DNA from: Bacillota bacterium
GTDB taxonomy: Bacteria > Bacillota > Clostridia > Lachnospirales > Lachnospiraceae
DNA length: 64,000 nucleotides
Direction: 5' to 3'
NCBI GenBank assembly: GCA_023409535.1
Contig: JAEYGZ010000039.1
Span: 124,001 to 188,000, forward strand
Of this stretch, positions 1-8,077 are shown piece after piece. How positions within the stretch are numbered: position 1 is the stretch's first letter; every line of letters begins with the position of its first letter. A program made the translations under genes and the position numbers. The notes under the pieces are model-generated. The model was not told where the DNA came from and did no database searches. It was given only the letters and a program-made list of their open reading frames with translations.

Positions 1-317
1 AAAATATCGGATTGATTGAAGTTATGGGATTGGCTGTGCTTCCGGCAAGACTGAAGGATGAGATGAGCCTTCTGAGTGAATATCTCCTTGCCGGGAAGGA
101 CCTTCGTTCCCATGAGCTTCTTGAAAAGCATGCAGACTGGACGGAAGAATTCCTTCCGGCTTATCCTGCTCTTAATCGGGACAATATCGATAGAATTCTG
201 AAGGAAGAGATCGGAAAGGTCTTCCTTCAGGTGTTAAAGCATGCCGGAGTCTATAAGCGGACCCCGGCAGGACAGGCGGCATTTGACCGGTTTATTGCCG
301 CAATTACCTCTTTGTAA
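1..317 (+). CDS. galT: UDP-glucose--hexose-1-phosphate uridylyltransferase, C-terminal end (partial)
   Basis: Only the last roughly 105 codons are present; the frame is open from base 3, so the gene begins outside the window. The fragment reads NIGLIEVMGLAVLPARL and ends near GQAAFDRFIAAI, which resembles the C-terminus of the Firmicute (class II) GalT family of the Leloir galactose pathway, the enzyme that exchanges UMP between UDP-glucose and galactose-1-phosphate. The catalytic histidine region is not in the window, so activity cannot be judged. Its stop lies inside the convergent DUF2249 gene (14-nt overlap), and the U-tailed hairpin at 545-594 is the first terminator its transcript would meet. 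The family call is from memory of conserved C-terminal residues. Confidence 0.75.
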   Translation, partial: NIGLIEVMGLAVLPARLKDEMSLLSEYLLAGKDLRSHELLEKHADWTEEFLPAYPALNRDNIDRILKEEIGKVFLQVLKHAGVYKRTPAGQAAFDRFIAAITSL

Positions 318-537
318 TGGCAACACGCCATACCTCGGGGCCTTCCTCAAGGTATTGCCATTCGAAGGTATCCGGCTTCTCCATGATAAATTGGTAATGA
401 AGCGGTCTGGGGTCATGATCGTTAATCAGCTCCATGCTTTCGCCTGAGTTCAAAGCGTCAAAAGTATTTAAAATCATGGGATGCTTATCCTTGGGCTCGT
501 AAATGCGTGCATCCACGCTTGCCGTAAAATGATACAT
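304..537 (-). CDS. DUF2249 family small protein
   Basis: A 77-residue protein with the DUF2249 pattern: an N-terminal strand, a central segment with SGESMELINDHDPRPLHYQF, and a C-terminal EGPEVWRVAITKR strand. The family has a small ferredoxin-like or TusA-like fold and is often found near redox or metal proteins; its biochemical role is not established. The ATG at 537 has a strong AAGGAGGAG site seven bases upstream. That site lies inside a long inverted repeat (545-587), so the mRNA can fold to hide it. The gene converges with and overlaps the end of galT. No membrane segment or signal peptide is visible. Confidence 0.8.
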   Translation of the reverse strand: MYHFTASVDARIYEPKDKHPMILNTFDALNSGESMELINDHDPRPLHYQFIMEKPDTFEWQYLEEGPEVWRVAITKR

Positions 538-544
538 GATATAA

Positions 545-597
545 CTCCTCCTTATCGTTGATATTTTTAGCTTAACGAAAGGAGGAGCTTTTTTCTT
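545..597 (+). terminator. Intrinsic terminator for galT that also hides the DUF2249 ribosome binding site
   Basis: Arms 545-559 and 574-587 form a 14-bp stem with one bulged base at 554 and a 14-nt loop. On the plus strand the stem is followed by a run of T (589-594), giving a standard terminator for transcripts leaving galT. On the minus strand the same repeat places the DUF2249 Shine-Dalgarno sequence (545-553) in the 3' arm, paired with an upstream anti-SD sequence (579-587). Confidence 0.8.
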
Positions 598-624
598 TGA
601 TTTGAATCACAGTTATGAAATACA

Positions 625-654
625 TTGATTTCTATAAAATTCTTATGATATAAT
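625..654 (+). promoter_or_regulatory. SigA-type promoter of the shikimate-kinase-like gene
   Basis: TTGATT at 625-630 and TATAAT at 649-654 are separated by 18 bp, and TG at 646-647 makes an extended -10. Transcription should start near 661, leaving a leader of about 70 nt. Confidence 0.7.
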
Positions 655-677
655 CACACCACAATACTTTCATTTTT

Positions 678-698
678 GCCCGGGCTCCCTGCCCGGGC
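678..698 (+). other. GC-rich leader hairpin
   Basis: GCCCGGGC at 678-685 and again at 691-698 form a perfect 8-bp hairpin with a 5-nt loop, about 33 nt before the start codon at 732. No U-run follows, so it is not a terminator. It sits in the predicted 5' UTR and could stabilise the message or affect ribosome entry. Confidence 0.6.
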
Positions 699-731
699 GA
701 TACCCACACTACTTACGAAAGGATGAAACGA

Positions 732-1232
732 ATGAAGAATATCGTATTGATCGGAATGCCGGGTGCAGGAAAAAGCACGGTTGGAGTGATACTGGCAAAG
801 GTTCTTGGCTATCAATTTATTGATTCTGATCTTTTGATTCAGGAACAGGAGAAATGTTTATTAAAAGATATTATAGAGCGCGACGGATTGGATGGCCTGG
901 TGGCCGTAGAAGAGCAGGTAAATGCAGGGATTCAGGCGGTGAATTCCGTGATTGCCACGGGGGGCAGCGTAATATACGGTCCAAAAGCGATGGAGCACCT
1001 TCGGGAGATCGGAACGGTGGTTTATATCCGTCTTGATTATAAGACCATAGCAAAACGCCTCGGCAATATCAGGCAGCGAGGCGTCGTATTTCGGGAGGGC
1101 CAGACGCTGATGTCCCTCTATGAGGAGCGGTGTCCGCTGTATGAGCAATACGCACATATTATCATCGACGGAGAAGGCCATGATATGGAAGACCTGATGG
1201 AGAAGATCAAGTCGGAAGTAATGGCATTATAA
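732..1232 (+). CDS. Shikimate-kinase-like P-loop kinase
   Basis: A 166-residue P-loop kinase resembling AroK, with Walker A GMPGAGKST near residues 6-14, an aspartate pair DSD near 31-33, a shortened ATGGS motif near 75-79, and the C-terminal ERCPLYEQ motif that holds a substrate arginine in true shikimate kinases. Two shikimate-contact elements look altered: the usual FR (Arg58 in E. coli numbering) is replaced by LV, and the GGG loop is reduced to GGS. It may act on a different small hydroxylated substrate. The ATG at 732 is preferred over 723 because GAAAGG at 717-722 abuts 723 but is correctly spaced from 732. The stop overlaps the convergent methionine sulfoxide reductase by 6 nt. Confidence 0.75.
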   Translation: MKNIVLIGMPGAGKSTVGVILAKVLGYQFIDSDLLIQEQEKCLLKDIIERDGLDGLVAVEEQVNAGIQAVNSVIATGGSVIYGPKAMEHLREIGTVVYIRLDYKTIAKRLGNIRQRGVVFREGQTLMSLYEERCPLYEQYAHIIIDGEGHDMEDLMEKIKSEVMAL

Positions 1233-1721
1233 TGTCCAGCTGCAGCCCTGTTCCAGAATTTGTACGAATTCTTCCAGCTCTCTCTGGTCAACAGGATCAA
1301 ACCGGCCGGGGATGGGACTGTCAATATCCAGAACACCGACAATCTGACCGCCTGAGCGGATGGGAACTACGAGCTCGGAACGGGATGCACTGTCACAGGC
1401 AATATGTCCCGGAAATTCGTGAACATCCGGCACCAGCTGGGTCCTGTCCTGTTTCACTGCGGCTCCGCAGACGCCCTTGCCGATGGGGATATGGATGCAG
1501 GCGGGTTTTCCCTGGAAAGGTCCTAACAGCAGCTCACCGTTATTTATAAGATAAAACCCTACCCAGTTGATCTCCTTTAATGCCAGATTTAATAAAGCAG
1601 AGGCATTACTGAGATTGGGTATTACCTGCGGTTCATTTTCCAGCAGAGCTTTCAATTGCTCCTTCAATAAGTGATACATTCCCGGCTTATCCTGGGGATA
1701 AATGTTATTCATGTCTTGCAT
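1227..1721 (-). CDS. msrC: Free methionine-(R)-sulfoxide reductase (GAF domain)
   Basis: A 164-residue single GAF-domain protein of the fRMsr family, which reduces free (not protein-bound) methionine-R-sulfoxide in the cytoplasm, protecting against oxidation. The diagnostic segments are present in order: GPFQGKPACIHI, GKGVCGAA, VPDVHEFPGHIACDSASRS and VGVLDIDSP. The three cysteines near residues 84, 94 and 118 match the resolving and catalytic set. The ATG at 1721 is preceded by AGGAGA. A minus-strand promoter is visible at 1836-1864. The gene is convergent with the kinase to its left and divergent from thpR to its right. Confidence 0.9.
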   Translation of the reverse strand: MQDMNNIYPQDKPGMYHLLKEQLKALLENEPQVIPNLSNASALLNLALKEINWVGFYLINNGELLLGPFQGKPACIHIPIGKGVCGAAVKQDRTQLVPDVHEFPGHIACDSASRSELVVPIRSGGQIVGVLDIDSPIPGRFDPVDQRELEEFVQILEQGCSWTL

Positions 1722-1835
1722 CGGTCTCTCCTATTCTATTGCTATTCATTCTGCGAAGCAGCTGACTTGTAATCCTGTACCTTTGTGGTTTGAAGAAATA
1801 TCTTCCGCTGCAAAGGTGCAATTATATATGGTAAT

Positions 1836-1864
1836 ATTATATAGGGAGCAGTGGTATATTACAA
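1836..1864 (-). promoter_or_regulatory. Promoter of the msrC-like gene
   Basis: Read on the minus strand, TTGTAA (1859-1864) and TATAAT (1836-1841) are 17 bp apart. It lies about 115 bp before the start codon and faces away from thpR. Confidence 0.65.
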
Positions 1865-1930
1865 TGTGTAATTATAAATTGCAGATATGTTGTATACTTT
1901 TGACGGAGCACCGGGCAGACGGAGGCAGTG

Positions 1931-2470
1931 ATGAGATTATTTATTGCGGTTTTATTAAAAGAAGAGGTAAAGTCAGGTTTATATGATACAATCGGCAGGC
2001 TGAAAGCTTCGGCAAAGGGAAATTTTACCCAGCGTGAGAATTTGCACCTGACCTTGAATTTTATCGGAGAAACCGGCAGATTGGCGGAAGTGACGGCGGC
2101 AATGGAGCGGGCAGTAAGTAAATCCGGTGTGGGACACTTTACGCTGTCCATTGGCGGATTTGGTAAGTTTACCCGCAGAGAGGGAGATATTTACTGGGCA
2201 GGGGTAGAGAGGGAGCCTTCCCTCTGGAAACTTCAGAAATGTCTGGTAAAGGAGCTGAAGGAAGAAGGCTTCTATGAGATTGATGACCATGAGTACCGGC
2301 CTCATTTGACTTTAGGCAGACGGGTAAAGCCGGAAAAATATTTTGATGAACAGAAATTTGCTTCAGGGGTTAAGCCCATGCAGATGAACGTGAATAAAAT
2401 CAGCCTGATGAAGTCGGAACGGGTACAAGGCAGATTAACATATACAGAACTCTATGAGGTATCCTTTTGA
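1931..2470 (+). CDS. thpR: RNA 2',3'-cyclic phosphodiesterase (2'-5' RNA ligase family)
   Basis: A 179-residue member of the 2H phosphoesterase family, which opens 2',3'-cyclic phosphate ends of RNA and can join RNA 2'-5' in vitro. Both catalytic HxTx motifs are present: HLTL starting at His39 (NLHLTLNFIG) and HLTL starting at His125 (RPHLTLGR), a spacing normal for the family. The start is placed at ATG 1931 because GGAGG at 1921-1925 is five bases upstream; the GTG at 1928 would be too close. It is followed after 25 nt by the YaiI/YqxD gene and the two are probably co-transcribed. Confidence 0.9.
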   Translation: MRLFIAVLLKEEVKSGLYDTIGRLKASAKGNFTQRENLHLTLNFIGETGRLAEVTAAMERAVSKSGVGHFTLSIGGFGKFTRREGDIYWAGVEREPSLWKLQKCLVKELKEEGFYEIDDHEYRPHLTLGRRVKPEKYFDEQKFASGVKPMQMNVNKISLMKSERVQGRLTYTELYEVSF

Positions 2471-2495
2471 CTTGAGAAACCAGGGAGGGAACAGT

Positions 2496-2960
2496 ATGAA
2501 GATATTAGTGGATGCGGATGCTTGTCCGGTAAAGGATATTATAGAACACATCGCCGGAGAGTATCGTCTTCCGGTAATCATGGTGATTGATACCAGCCAT
2601 ATGCTGTCCTCAGACTACAGTGAGGTGGTTGTGGTAAGTAAGGCTCCGGACGCGGTTGACTTTGCCTTAATCAACAGAACCGGAAAAGGTGATATTGTAG
2701 TTACCCAGGACTATGGCGTCGCAGCCATGGCACTTGGCAGGGGAGCTTATGCGATCCATCCGGGAGGAAGAATATTTTCGGACGATACGATAGAGATACT
2801 TTTAATGGAGCGTGATATTGCAAAGCGATGCCGCAGGGCAGGCGAGCGGGTCGGAGGACATGCAAAGAAGCGTACTTCGGCCGATAACGACCGCTTTGCA
2901 GCGGCGTTTACCGGCTTATGCGGCAGAGCGCTTCGTGAGCAGGGAGCTTCAGGAAAATAG
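2496..2960 (+). CDS. YaiI/YqxD family (DUF188) protein
   Basis: A 154-residue protein of the UPF0178 family, recognised by its N-terminal MKILVDADACPVKD and by TQDYGVAAMAL, GGRIFSDDTI and the C-terminal KKRTSADNDRFAA segment. The acidic residues near the N-terminus suggest a PIN/NYN-like metal nuclease fold, but the function is not established. The start at ATG 2496 has AGGGAGG seven bases upstream; the longer frame from 2454 has no ribosome binding site and overlaps thpR. The protein is soluble. The uvrB promoter begins just after its stop codon. Confidence 0.9.
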   Translation: MKILVDADACPVKDIIEHIAGEYRLPVIMVIDTSHMLSSDYSEVVVVSKAPDAVDFALINRTGKGDIVVTQDYGVAAMALGRGAYAIHPGGRIFSDDTIEILLMERDIAKRCRRAGERVGGHAKKRTSADNDRFAAAFTGLCGRALREQGASGK

Positions 2961-2972
2961 AACAAACATTCG
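2959..2972 (+). promoter_or_regulatory. Possible LexA (SOS) box before uvrB
   Basis: The sequence AGAACAAACATTCG differs from the Gram-positive LexA pattern CGAAC-N4-GTTCG at one core base (A for G) and one flank base. It lies about ten bases upstream of the -35 of the uvrB promoter, a normal place for SOS control of uvrB. With one core mismatch this is only suggestive. Confidence 0.3.
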
Positions 2973-2981
2973 AAAATTGTA

Positions 2982-3010
2982 TTGCTTTTACATTTTTGCT
3001 GTGCTATAAT
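2982..3010 (+). promoter_or_regulatory. uvrB promoter
   Basis: TTGCTT at 2982-2987 and TATAAT at 3005-3010 are 17 bp apart, with TG at 3002-3003 giving an extended -10. It probably drives uvrB, uvrA and the YfbR-like gene. Confidence 0.75.
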
Positions 3011-3094
3011 CGTATTCAAAGTCAGATAGAACGAATGAAGTATTACATAGCTTCATCGATTGTCGGATGCCCTGAATTAGGAGGGAATGCATAT

Positions 3095-5074
3095 ATGGAA
3101 TTTAAATTGTCATCAGAGTATCAACCCACCGGTGATCAGCCGGAGGCCATCAGAGCACTTGTGGAGGGATTCCGAAGCGGTAACCAGGCGCAGACCCTGT
3201 TAGGCGTTACCGGTTCCGGTAAGACCTTTACCATGGCCAATGTCATACAGCAGATACAGAAGCCAACTCTGATTATCGCCCACAATAAGACCTTGGCAGC
3301 CCAGCTGTACGGTGAATTTAAGGAGTTTTTTCCTGAGAATGCTGTTGAATATTTTGTAAGCTACTATGATTATTATCAGCCGGAGGCTTATGTACCGTCT
3401 ACGGATACTTATATAGAGAAAGATTCCTCCATCAATGATGAGATTGATAAACTGCGGCATTCCGCAACGGCTTCCCTGTCCGAGAGAAAGGATGTCATCA
3501 TTGTTGCCAGTGTTTCCTGCATCTACGGCTTGGGAAGCCCCATTGATTATCAGAATATGACGCTTTCCCTGCGGCCCGGGATGTTGAAGGACCGTGATGA
3601 GGTATTAAAGAAACTGATCGAGATACAATATGACCGCAACGATATGGACTTTAAGCGCGGTACCTTCCGTGTCCGGGGAGATGTGGTGGAGATATTTCCT
3701 GCCTCTTCGGCAGAGCTTGCCGTAAGGATCGAATTTTTTGGTGATGAGGTTGAGCGGATTCTGGAGATCGATACCCTGACCGGTGAGATAAAGAGCAGTC
3801 TGGAGCATATTGTAATCTTCCCGGCTTCTCATTATGTGGTTGCGCCGGATAAGATGGAGACGGCAATCCGTAATATTGAAGAAGAATTAGAAGAGAGAGT
3901 CAAATATTATAAGAGCGAGGACAAGCTGCTGGAAGCACAGCGAATATCCGAGCGGACGAATTTTGATATTGAGATGCTGCGTGAAACAGGTTTTTGTTCG
4001 GGAATTGAGAACTATTCCAAGCATCTGACAGGATTAGAAACCGGATGTCCGCCGCACACACTGATGGATTATTTTCCTGAGGATTTTATGATTATCATAG
4101 ACGAGTCCCATATAACTCTGCCCCAGGTCAGAGGCATGTATGCCGGTGACCGGTCCCGGAAGACAACTCTGGTGGACTTTGGTTTCCGGCTTCCGTCGGC
4201 ACTGGATAACCGCCCGCTGAACTTTGAAGAGTTTGAAAGCAAGATCAGTCAGATTATGTTTGTATCTGCTACGCCCTCTGTCTATGAGAGCGAGCATGAG
4301 CTGCTGCGCACGGAGCAGGTAATCCGTCCCACCGGTCTCCTTGATCCTGAGGTTTCCGTAAGGCCGGTAGCCGGGCAGATCGACGATCTTTTGGGGGAGA
4401 TTCATAAGGAGATAGATAAGAAGAGTAAGGTTTTAGTCACCACCCTGACCAAGCGGATGGCGGAGGATCTGACAACCTATCTCAGAGAAGTCGGCATCCG
4501 CGTGAAGTATCTGCATTCGGATATTGATACCCTGGAGCGTTCGGAGATTATCCGGGATATGCGTATGGATGTATTTGATGTTCTGGTAGGTATCAACCTG
4601 CTGCGTGAGGGCTTGGATATTCCTGAGGTTGGTCTGGTTGCAATTCTGGATGCGGATAAGGAGGGCTTCCTTCGTTCGGAGACCTCTCTCATTCAAACCA
4701 TAGGACGTGCTGCACGTAATGCGGAGGGCCACGTAATTATGTATGCCGACCGCGAGACGGATTCCATGAGAAAGGCAATCTCAGAGACGAACCGAAGGCG
4801 GAAGATACAACAGGCCTATAATGAACTTCATGGAATTACGCCAACCACCATTAAGAAGAAGGTACGGGATCTGATCAGCATCTCCAAGAAGGCAGAGAAG
4901 AATATCGATGCAATGGAGAAGGATATGGAATCCATGACCAGGCAGGAGCTGGAAGAGCTGGTTAAGACCATCACCAAGCAGATGCATACGGCGGCGGCAG
5001 AGCTTAACTTCGAGCTTGCGGCCCAGCTGCGTGATAAGATGGTGGAGCTTAAGAAGCAGCTGCTGGAGTTATAA
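3095..5074 (+). CDS. uvrB: Excinuclease ABC subunit B
   Basis: A 659-residue UvrB, the damage-verifying helicase-like subunit of nucleotide excision repair, which is loaded onto DNA by UvrA and then binds UvrC. Visible features are Walker A GVTGSGKT near residues 37-44, the aromatic beta-hairpin YYDYYQPEAYVPSTDTY near 90-110 that clamps the damaged strand, the DESH box near 338, helicase motifs including GINLLREGLDIPEV and QTIGRAARN, and a C-terminal UVR coiled-coil motif near 625-659 that contacts UvrC. Length is normal. The start at ATG 3095 has TAGGAGGG about ten bases upstream; the longer frame from 2996 would begin inside the promoter. uvrA follows after 110 nt. Confidence 0.98.
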   Translation: MEFKLSSEYQPTGDQPEAIRALVEGFRSGNQAQTLLGVTGSGKTFTMANVIQQIQKPTLIIAHNKTLAAQLYGEFKEFFPENAVEYFVSYYDYYQPEAYVPSTDTYIEKDSSINDEIDKLRHSATASLSERKDVIIVASVSCIYGLGSPIDYQNMTLSLRPGMLKDRDEVLKKLIEIQYDRNDMDFKRGTFRVRGDVVEIFPASSAELAVRIEFFGDEVERILEIDTLTGEIKSSLEHIVIFPASHYVVAPDKMETAIRNIEEELEERVKYYKSEDKLLEAQRISERTNFDIEMLRETGFCSGIENYSKHLTGLETGCPPHTLMDYFPEDFMIIIDESHITLPQVRGMYAGDRSRKTTLVDFGFRLPSALDNRPLNFEEFESKISQIMFVSATPSVYESEHELLRTEQVIRPTGLLDPEVSVRPVAGQIDDLLGEIHKEIDKKSKVLVTTLTKRMAEDLTTYLREVGIRVKYLHSDIDTLERSEIIRDMRMDVFDVLVGINLLREGLDIPEVGLVAILDADKEGFLRSETSLIQTIGRAARNAEGHVIMYADRETDSMRKAISETNRRRKIQQAYNELHGITPTTIKKKVRDLISISKKAEKNIDAMEKDMESMTRQELEELVKTITKQMHTAAAELNFELAAQLRDKMVELKKQLLEL

Positions 5075-5184
5075 GGATATTAATGCATAAGTAACATCTG
5101 TCTTCCTGTGTCAGATTAGTTGGTCCGGGAGTGGCAGGGCAGGTATTTAATTCAATAGAAAGAGCAACGTGTACAGGTGAAATT

Positions 5185-8034
5185 ATGTCAGAAAAGAAAA
5201 ATTACATTAAAATTCGGGGAGCAAAAGAGAATAACCTGAAGGATCTCAGTGTTGATATCCCCAGGGACCAGTTTGTTGTATTAACGGGCTTAAGCGGATC
5301 CGGTAAATCCTCCCTGGCCTTTGATACCATTTATGCCGAGGGACAGAGAAGATATATGGAATCCCTTTCTTCCTATGCAAGGCAATTCCTTGGACAGATG
5401 GAAAAGCCTAATGTGGAAAGCATCGAGGGGCTTCCTCCGGCGATTTCTATTGACCAGAAGTCAACGAACCGTAACCCGCGTTCCACCGTGGGAACTGTTA
5501 CGGAGATCTATGATTATTTCCGTCTTCTGTATGCCAGAATCGGTGTCCCTCATTGCCCGGAATGCGGTAAGGAGATTAAGAAGCAGACGGTGGATCAGAT
5601 GGTAGACGAGCTGATGAGTCTGCCCCAGGGTACCAGAATTCAGCTGCTGGCGCCGGTAGTCAGAGGGCGTAAGGGTGAACATGTTAAGCTCTTTGAGCAG
5701 GCAAAGCGCAGCGGTTATGTTAGAGCCAGAGTAGATGGGAATCTCTATGAACTGACGGAAGAAATCAAACTGGAGAAAAATAATAAGCATAACATCGAAA
5801 TTGTCGTTGACCGTCTGGTTATTCGGGAAGGTATCGAAAAGAGACTTTCCGATTCTATCGAGAATGTATTAAAGCTCGCAGAAGGGCTGTTATATATAGA
5901 TGTCATGGATGGGGAGCAGCTGACCTTCAGCCAGAATTTTGCCTGCCCCGACTGTGGGATAAGTATTGACGAGATTGAACCCAGAATATTTTCCTTTAAT
6001 AATCCCTTTGGTGCCTGCCCGGAATGCCACGGCCTGGGTATCAAGATGGAGTTTGCGGAGGATTTGCTGATCGGCGATTCCACAAAGAGTATTATCGACG
6101 GTGCGGTAGCGGCTCCCGGCTGGCAGTCTGTCACGGACAAGGGAAGCTATACCAGATCGATTATGGAGGCCCTGGCGAAGGAATATCATTTTGATTTGGA
6201 TACCCCCTATCATAAATTATCCGATGAGGTGCGCCATATGTTCATTTATGGCACGGATGGCAGATCTGTTAAGGTACACTATCGGGGACAGCGCGGAGTC
6301 GGAGTCTATGATGTGGTATTTGAAGGCCTGATCCGTAATGTGGAGCGCCGCTATCGGGAAACCGGATCGGAGACGGCAAAGCAGGAATATGAGAGCTTCA
6401 TGCTTACCACACCCTGCAATGTATGTAAAGGAAAGCGTTTGAAGAGGGAAGCGTTGGCTGTTACGGTAGGAAATAAGAATATCTCAGATGTTACGGAGTA
6501 TTCCATTCGCGATCTGTCAAGCTTTATGGGAGGCCTTCAGCTTACCTCCATGCAGCAGAAGATCGGTGAGCTTGTGTTAAAGGAAATCAGAGCCCGGATC
6601 AGCTTTCTGATTGATGTGGGTCTTGATTACCTGACGCTGGCAAGAGCAACCGGAACCCTGTCCGGCGGAGAGTCCCAGAGAATTCGTCTGGCAACGCAGA
6701 TTGGCTCCGGATTAGTGGGTGTCGCTTACATTCTGGATGAGCCGAGTATCGGTTTGCATCAGCGGGATAATGATAAGCTATTAAAGACCTTAAAGAATCT
6801 GAAGGATCTGGGGAATACCCTGATTGTGGTGGAGCATGATGAGGATACCATGTTTGCCGCGGATTATATTGTTGACATCGGACCGGGAGCAGGTGAGCAC
6901 GGCGGCAAAGTGGTAGCTGAGGGTACGGCCCGGGAGATCATGCAGGTAGAAGAATCCATAACCGGTGCTTATTTAAGCGGAAGAATTATGATTCCGGTTC
7001 CCAGGGAGCGACGCAAACCCACAGGCTATCTAACCGTTAAAGGTGCGGCGGAGAATAATCTGAAGAATGTGAATATTGATTTCCCTCTTGGCGTCATGAC
7101 CTGTGTAACCGGTGTGTCCGGTTCCGGGAAGAGTTCCCTGGTAACGGAGATCTTATATAAGCGGCTGGCAAGGGATTTAAACCGTGCCCGCTATATTCCC
7201 GGCAAGCATGCACAGATGCTTGGAATTGAGCAGCTGGACAAGGTGATTGATATTGACCAGTCACCCATCGGACGTACCCCACGTTCCAATCCGGCTACCT
7301 ATACCGGTGTATTTGATCAAATTAGGGACCTGTTTGCCGCAACTCAGGATGCAAAGATGAGAGGTTACTCCAAGGGACGTTTCAGCTTTAATGTGAAAGG
7401 CGGCCGGTGCGAAGCCTGCAGCGGTGACGGTATCTTAAAGATTGAGATGAATTTCCTTCCGGATATCTATGTACCCTGTGAGGTGTGCGGCGGTAAGCGC
7501 TATAACCGTGAGACGCTGGAGGTTCGTTATAAAGGTAAGAACATCTATGATGTCTTGAATATGACAGTGGAAGAAGCAGTACGCTTCTTCGAGAATGTTC
7601 CGTCCATCAAGCGTAAGATCGAAACTCTGAATGATGTCGGTCTGTCCTACCTTCGTCTGGGACATCCTTCTACCTCTCTGTCCGGAGGAGAGGCACAGAG
7701 AATTAAGCTGGCCACGGAGCTTAGTAAGCGCAGTACCGGCAAGACAATCTATATTCTTGATGAGCCGACTACGGGCTTGCATTTTGCGGATGTTCATAAG
7801 TTGATTGAGATATTGAAGCGATTCTCGGAAACAGGGAATACCGTCGTGGTCATCGAACATAATCTGGATGTAATCAAGACAGCGGATTATATCATTGATA
7901 TCGGTCCGGAAGGCGGAGATAAGGGCGGTACGGTTGTAGCCACCGGCACACCGGAAGAGATTGCAAGGAATAAGAAATCCTATACCGGAGCCTATATAAA
8001 GAAATATCTGGAGCAGGACAGGAAAGTGGATTAA
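5185..8034 (+). CDS. uvrA: Excinuclease ABC subunit A
   Basis: A 949-residue UvrA, the damage-sensing ATPase dimer of nucleotide excision repair. It has two ABC modules: Walker A GLSGSGKSS near residue 35 and GVSGSGKSS near 643, with signature motifs LSGGESQRI near 492 and LSGGEAQRI near 832. Zinc-binding CxxC pairs are visible near 254 and 276 (CPDC, CPEC) and near 742 (CEAC, CEVC). The length and domain order are standard. The start at ATG 5185 with AGGTGA upstream gives the usual N-terminus; the longer frame from 5131 adds an unrelated sequence. It lies directly after uvrB in the same orientation. Confidence 0.98.
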   Translation: MSEKKNYIKIRGAKENNLKDLSVDIPRDQFVVLTGLSGSGKSSLAFDTIYAEGQRRYMESLSSYARQFLGQMEKPNVESIEGLPPAISIDQKSTNRNPRSTVGTVTEIYDYFRLLYARIGVPHCPECGKEIKKQTVDQMVDELMSLPQGTRIQLLAPVVRGRKGEHVKLFEQAKRSGYVRARVDGNLYELTEEIKLEKNNKHNIEIVVDRLVIREGIEKRLSDSIENVLKLAEGLLYIDVMDGEQLTFSQNFACPDCGISIDEIEPRIFSFNNPFGACPECHGLGIKMEFAEDLLIGDSTKSIIDGAVAAPGWQSVTDKGSYTRSIMEALAKEYHFDLDTPYHKLSDEVRHMFIYGTDGRSVKVHYRGQRGVGVYDVVFEGLIRNVERRYRETGSETAKQEYESFMLTTPCNVCKGKRLKREALAVTVGNKNISDVTEYSIRDLSSFMGGLQLTSMQQKIGELVLKEIRARISFLIDVGLDYLTLARATGTLSGGESQRIRLATQIGSGLVGVAYILDEPSIGLHQRDNDKLLKTLKNLKDLGNTLIVVEHDEDTMFAADYIVDIGPGAGEHGGKVVAEGTAREIMQVEESITGAYLSGRIMIPVPRERRKPTGYLTVKGAAENNLKNVNIDFPLGVMTCVTGVSGSGKSSLVTEILYKRLARDLNRARYIPGKHAQMLGIEQLDKVIDIDQSPIGRTPRSNPATYTGVFDQIRDLFAATQDAKMRGYSKGRFSFNVKGGRCEACSGDGILKIEMNFLPDIYVPCEVCGGKRYNRETLEVRYKGKNIYDVLNMTVEEAVRFFENVPSIKRKIETLNDVGLSYLRLGHPSTSLSGGEAQRIKLATELSKRSTGKTIYILDEPTTGLHFADVHKLIEILKRFSETGNTVVVIEHNLDVIKTADYIIDIGPEGGDKGGTVVATGTPEEIARNKKSYTGAYIKKYLEQDRKVD

Positions 8035-8077
8035 CAGAGTGAGAATTGAATTAGTGAGATACTGCGGAGGATGCACA

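Noticed and set aside
1702..1986. Plus-strand ORF between the msrC-like gene and thpR
   Set aside because: No ribosome site; it overlaps the start of both neighbours and has no domain-like sequence.
7435..8076. Minus-strand ORF of 213 codons within uvrA
   Set aside because: Lies antisense to the strongly conserved C-terminal half of uvrA; no ribosome site and no recognisable domain.
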